A stretch of DNA of 64,000 bases from Megalobrama amblycephala (taxonomy: Eukaryota > Chordata > Actinopteri > Cypriniformes > Xenocyprididae): the NCBI RefSeq assembly GCF_018812025.1, contig NC_063045.1, positions 20,625,420 to 20,689,419 on the forward strand, given 5' to 3'. Numbering within the stretch: position 1 is the first letter of the stretch; every line of letters starts with the position of its first letter. Below are positions 59,101 through 64,000 of the stretch, one piece after another. A model generated the notes under the pieces. That model was not told the DNA's origin. It saw only the letters and a list, made by a program, of their open reading frames with translations, and searched no databases. A program made the position numbers and the translations under genes.

Positions 59101-62100
59101 AATTATTAAATACTCATGAGAAGGACGCAATACTAATGCAATATTAGAAATTGCAAAGTTAAAGCATGACCAAGGGACAGCAAAATGCTCATTGGGTCAG
59201 CGGGGTCAGACAAAAACAGGTGGAAAAGAAAAGACACGTTAACTGCAAAATAATTAAGAATTAAGTGTGAAACCATCAGGAACCCTTTAGTCTCCAGCGC
59301 CACCATTTTCCAGAACTGCAACCTACCTGGAGTCTCCAGAAGTGCAAGGTGTCAGGATCTCAGAGACTTAGGTTAGCTAAAGAATCCTAAAAAATGACCC
59401 GCACTTGATAAGAATCACAAGCTGAAGTGTTATAAAATACATGAAGACTGGGTTTTAATAGGGCTTATAGACAGACAGCTTGAGAATGACTCCTGATGGA
59501 CCAGCACCACATCCTCTTGTACCACTGTTTGAAGAATTTATCCAGAATCTGGCAGTAAGGTGTTTGAGTTCACTTTTAGTCCATCTCTTATCCTGAAATG
59601 TCTGTCTTGCAGAGATGGACTAAAAATGATCTTCCAAAACTTACTGCCAGATTCTGGAAGATAAATTCTTCAAACAGTGGTACAAGAGGATGTGGTGCTG
59701 GTCCTTCAGGAGTCACTCTCAAGCTGTCTGTTTATAAGGCCTATAAAAACCCAGTCTTCATGTATTTTATAACACTTCAGCTTGTGATTCTTATCAAGTG
59801 CGGGTCATTTTTTAGGATTCTTTAGCTAACCTAAGTCTCTGAGATCCTGACACCTTGCACTTCTGGAGACTCCAGGTAGGTTGCAGTTCTGGAAAATGGT
59901 GGCGCTGGAGACTAAAGGGTTCCTGATGGTTTCACACTTAATTCTTAATTATTTTGCAGTTAACGTGTCTTTTCTTTTCCACCTGTTTTTGTCTGACCCC
60001 GCTGACCCAATGAGCATTTTGCTGTCCCTTGGTCATGCTTTAACTTTGCAATTTCTAATATTGCATTAGTATTGCGTCCTTCTCATGAGTATTTAATAAT
60101 TTTTGACTTTTCAGTCTGAGTTAAATCTCTTTTTTGGCTCATTTTGCCTGTAAAAGAAAACTTGCCTAATAATTCTGCACACCTGAATATAAGGCATTTT
60201 TCATTTTCAGCCTTCATGAACAATTATATATCACTTATAAATGATTAAAAACAATATTAATAGTAGTTATTAAGATTGATGTGGATTGGAATTGGTAAAA
60301 TGTGCTTGGGAAAAAAAAATATGATCAGAAAATCAACTTGCCTAATAATTCTGCACTCCCTGTATACCCTTCCTCAGGTTCAGCCAGTGGCCCTCCAGCT
60401 TGTATTGGACAGGGCTCTCCACCCAGAAGTGCGAATGGTTGCTTGCATTGTGTTGTTTGAGGCAAAGCCCCTCAGTGGCCCTTGTCTCCAGTCTTGCTGG
60501 TGCTTTGAAGACTGAGACTAACATGCATGTTGCAAGCTTTGCCTATTCCCACATCAAGTCCTTGACCAGAATCACTGCTCCTGATATGGCAGCTGTGTAA
60601 GAAAAACAAATAATTTCTCATTTATTTTGCTTTATTTCATCAAATGAGCAAAAGCCAGAGGTAATCATGATTGTCCATTTCAGTGCTGGTGCAGCTAATG
60701 TTGCCATCAAGCTCATGAGCCGCAAGCTGGACAGGCTTAGCTTCCGTTTCAGCAGAGCCCTTCAGCTGGACTTCTACCATAGTAAGTTTTTATAAGAGAG
60801 CTAAAAATGGTGTCTTGGGTGTTTCTTAAAGTGTGTAAAAAATTTGAACAAAACTTCTGACAATGAAAATGGCATTAATTGTATTCTTACCTCTGTCCCT
60901 GTGCAGCTCCTCTTATGATTGGAGCTGCTGGTAGTGCCTACATGATCAATGATGCCGCCACCATCCTGCCCAGAGCTGTTGTAGCTAAAGCACGTGCTTA
61001 TCTGGCTGGAGCTGCTGCTGATGTTCTTGAGGTGGGCAAACCAAGACCTTTTGAAGAAAATCTGATTCATGGTTTTAAAGTGTTTTCAGTCTACAATCAG
61101 TTGATTCTTTCTAACAGATTGGTTTGAGAACTGAAGGAATCCAGGAGGCTCTTCTGCAATCTCCTGCTGCAGATGAAAGTGTTGATCGTATCACAAAGGT
61201 TAAGCGTACCCTGAGAGCAGTAAGTTTTCATGTCCAGTGTATTGTATAATTTTGTAATTTTATGTATTATAAGCATAACATAGGATAAATATATTTATCT
61301 AAATATATATAACTTCTCTGTTTTAACTCTTCAAGCTTGCAAACTGGAAGGCCTTGCCAACCAATCAGCCACTGGCTTCAGCCTACATCAAATTATTTGG
61401 ACAAGAAGTGGCTTATTTAAACATTGACAAGACCGTCATTGAAGAAGCAATACCGGTACTGTGTTGTAGTTTAAATCTCCTCTCTCATTACCATATATTT
61501 TTGAGATCTGCCTCACAAATAATTATCACAATTAGAATTAAAATTCTCATAAACACTATTCCCAGATTGCCACTGGACCCAAACCACGTGAACTGTTGAA
61601 GGGTGCCCTTAAAGCTTTGCAGGAAGGAATTGCCTTTCAGTACGCCAGACCCCTGCTTGCAGCTGAAGTGCGGCGTATCTTGCCAACAGCACTTGGTGTG
61701 CCCATGGAGCTCAGTTTGTACACTGCTGCTGTTGCTGCTGCAAGCCTCAATGGTACCATTGTTTTCTTAGAATTTTTTATCTGTTCCTTGGATATGAGGG
61801 TGTCACTTCCAAGTTTGATGTTGTTCTGTTCACCCTTCTAGTTAAGGCCACCATTACACCTCCTCTCCCTGAGCAGATTGAGACCATGACTCTTGAGCAG
61901 CTGAAGAAGACTGATGTTCAACTCCAAGCTGAAGCAAGACCAAGGTATGCTTTTGCAGCTACAATCATGAAGATGGGATATGAAGTACACAACAACAGTT
62001 TTACAAACAATCTCCCTTATTCTCATTTCAGTGTTGCTCTCCAGACCTTTGCTGTGATGGGAGTGAATACTGCCTTGATCCAAGCTGCTGTTATGGCGAG

Positions 62101-64000
62101 AGGAAAGATCCGTACAATTGCCCCTGGAAAAGTGGCTGCAAGAGCAGACATTCTGAAGGGCAACTACAAGGTGGAGGCTCTGCCTGTTGAGCTTCCTGAA
62201 CACATTGCTGCTGTGAGGTAATGCAATCTTACTCAGTCCTGTGTAGCAATCATTTTGAATCAGTTCAAAGGGTTTATGAAAGTGAAATATGACCCACCCA
62301 AATATGTTCCTACAGCTTTGAGACTCTTGCTGTGGTCAGAAACATTGAAGATCCCACTGCTGAGAGGATTGTTCCCTTAGTACCTGAGTTGGCCATGCAA
62401 AATGCCCAGACTCCTGCTGATTATTTGGTAAAATTTGAACACACATGATGGATATGTGTTAGTATGCTAAGCATTAATTTGCTTCAAGTTTTAAAATGAC
62501 AAGTCTTGATATAATACTTAATTTTCTTTCCAGTCCTCCGAGACACCAGATGAGACTCCTGTGAGAGCTACTGCTCCATTTCACAAGACTCTCTGTCTTG
62601 CTGTCCCATACATTGAAATCAAGGGGTGCATTGAAGTGCACTCTCACAACGCTGCTTTTATCAAAAATGCTCCTCTCTTCTACGTAATTGGACAGCACTC
62701 AGCTCGTGCTGCAGTGTCAAGAGGTATTCTTAGAGAGAATATTAAATTAATTAAACTAAAGTATTTTTAGATTATATGCTAAGTGTTTGTCATTTTGACT
62801 TTAGCTGAAGGTCCTGCAGTTGAAAGATTGGAGCTTGAAGTCCAAGTTGGTCCGAGAGCTGCTGAGAGGCTCCTTAAGCAAATCAACCTCATTGATGAGG
62901 AGACTCCAGAAGGAAAGGCCTTCTTGTTGAAACTGAGGGAAATCCTGGAGACTGAAGATAAAAATGTGCCCGTCTCTTCTGAAAGCAGCAGCAGCAGCAG
63001 CAGCCGCATCATCAGCAGTTCAAGCTCCTCCATGTCCAGCTCTCGTGTGTCTGAGGTGAGAATATGGAATGTAGCATGTTGGATTGGAAGTCAATATTTG
63101 TTTCATAAATATTAATTTAATATTAATTTTTAGACTGCCACCATCATGGAGCCTTTCAGGAAGTTCCACAAAGATCGGGTAACTATACTAAAAATATTTT
63201 TGTTAAAAATATTGTTTCTTTTAGATCATCAAATATTCATCATGTATATGATATCATTTTGCTTGCAGTACATGGCACCCCATGGCGCCTCAAAGGCAAA
63301 AAGCAGTGGAAGCGCTGCATCTAGCTTTGAGGCTCTCCGGAAACAGGTGAATCAATTTGTGTCATTTGTTTGTTCATAACATAAAACAACCAAATGTGAC
63401 ATTTTAAACTAAAATCAATTTGAATCTATTATGGTTTATGTTTTCAGGCTAAGTTCCTTGGAAATGGTATTCCACCTGTTTTTGCTGTCATTGCCCGTGC
63501 TGTGAGAGTTGACCACAAGCTGCTGGGCTACCAACTTGCAGCTTACTTTGACAAGCCAACCGCAAGAGTGCAGCTCGTCATTTCCTCCATCGCTGAAAAT
63601 GACAACCTGAAGATCTGTGCTGACGGTGCCCTGCTGAGCAAACACAAAGTCACTGTAAGACCGAAAAGACTTGTGTGATCTTTAAAAAAAAAAAAAAAGG
63701 TTTTAGAACAATTATCGAAATGAATTTCTCAGGTGAAATAATTGACATAAATACCATCCTTTGAACACAACTGTCCTTTTTCAGGCCAGGGTTGCTTGGG
63801 GTCCAGAATGCCAACAGTATGCAGTCACTGCTAAAGCTGAAGCCGGTGTCCTGGGCGAATTCCCTGCTGCACGTCTAGAGCTGGAATGGGAGAGGCTGCC
63901 ACTAATCGTCACCACCTATGCCAAAAAGTAATGTTCAGAAACACTGAGTGACAAATGAATAGTGTAAAAAATGGCACTTGTTTAATCTGCTCTTCTTTGT
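56146..64000 (+). CDS. vtg: Vitellogenin gene D, type I, frameshifted and cut by the window end
   Basis: Close duplicate of gene C. Exons seen: 56146-56185, 56322-56342, 56455-56606, 56734-56985, 57075-57236, 57326-57474, 57552-57702, 57796-57953, 58041-58206, 58291-58416, 58510-58728, 60378-60596, 60684-60781, 60907-61031, 61118-61219, 61336-61455, 61566-61752, 61842-61944, 62032-62217, 62316-62427, 62534-62723, 62805-63055, 63134-63178, 63269-63346, 63448-63654, 63785-63927. The last two type I exons should lie past 64000. Exon 12 is 219 bp where the other three copies have 218: a run of C is four long at 60468-60471 instead of three. Read as is, the protein would end within exon 12, in the N-terminal lipovitellin module. 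All other visible exons keep length and frame, so this is either a young pseudogene or a base-call or assembly error. Serine runs in exon 22 match gene C. Confidence 0.88.
58842..60362. mobile_element. 1.5-kb palindromic transposon in gene D intron 11
   Basis: Starts CAGGGAGTGCAGAATTATT and ends with the exact reverse complement; TA flanks both ends (58840-58841 and 60363-60364), as for Tc1/mariner-type insertion. Two arms of about 740 bp are almost perfect inverted copies around a loop of roughly 22 bp near 59590-59611. The same 62-aa frame appears once on each strand (59133-59321 and 59881-60069) because of the mirror; no known protein resemblance was seen. Confidence 0.85.

Noticed and set aside
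59133..60069. A pair of identical 62-aa frames on opposite strands
   Set aside because: They mirror each other because of the palindromic transposon; there is no sign of coding selection.
62779..63033. Leucine-rich minus-strand frames opposite the phosvitin exons (also 41047-41364)
   Set aside because: They are antisense readings of the serine codon runs.

Overview
The window is nuclear DNA of a teleost fish, most likely a cyprinid (carp, goldfish or zebrafish group). The reasons are many GT-AG introns, vitellogenin genes of the cyprinid types with and without a von Willebrand D (vWD) domain, a fish-style CD22/Siglec-like receptor gene, and a dense load of fish DNA transposons. The backbone is a tandem, same-strand cluster of four vitellogenin (vtg) genes. 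Vitellogenins are estrogen-induced liver egg-yolk precursors.

Layout. (1) 1-2938: non-coding, with one inverted-repeat transposon. (2) 2939-7094: an eight-exon immunoglobulin-superfamily receptor (V-C2-V-C2, one transmembrane segment, two ITIM-like tail motifs), with transposons in two introns. (3) 8654-19490: vtg gene A, 32 exons, 1604 aa. It is the most divergent copy, keeps the vWD end, and is full of intronic transposons. (4) 20984-29145: vtg gene B, 34 exons, 1609 aa, with vWD (type II, vtg2/vtg8-like). (5) 29146-35981: intergenic, with two large inverted-repeat elements. (6) 35982-42696: vtg gene C, 28 exons, 1342 aa, type I (vtg1/4/5/6/7-like), ending before the vWD region. (7) 43586-51794: three transposons nested inside one another. 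The innermost is a young Ty3/Gypsy chromovirus-type LTR retrotransposon with an open pol. (8) 53096-54692: a Tc1-like element with a broken transposase. (9) 56146-64000: vtg gene D, a close type I duplicate of C. It carries a 1-bp frameshift in exon 12 and a 1.5-kb palindromic transposon in intron 11, and it runs off the window after exon 26.

Exon boundaries were set by comparing the four copies. In A, B and C the summed exon lengths are divisible by three and give one open frame with GT-AG introns, except three GC-AG introns. B, C and D share an upstream block with an imperfect estrogen-response-element palindrome, a TATA box about 45 bp before the ATG, and a GTCAGCA-like motif 16-19 bp before the TATA box. 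Gene A lacks the palindrome and has a weaker TATA box.

The main second-look points are mosaic similarity that suggests gene conversion between type I and type II copies, structural drift in gene A (one intron lost, one exon missing, two GC-AG introns), the frameshift in gene D, and the three-level transposon nest with a clean target duplication at each level. I saw nothing I would call a wholly new biological system.
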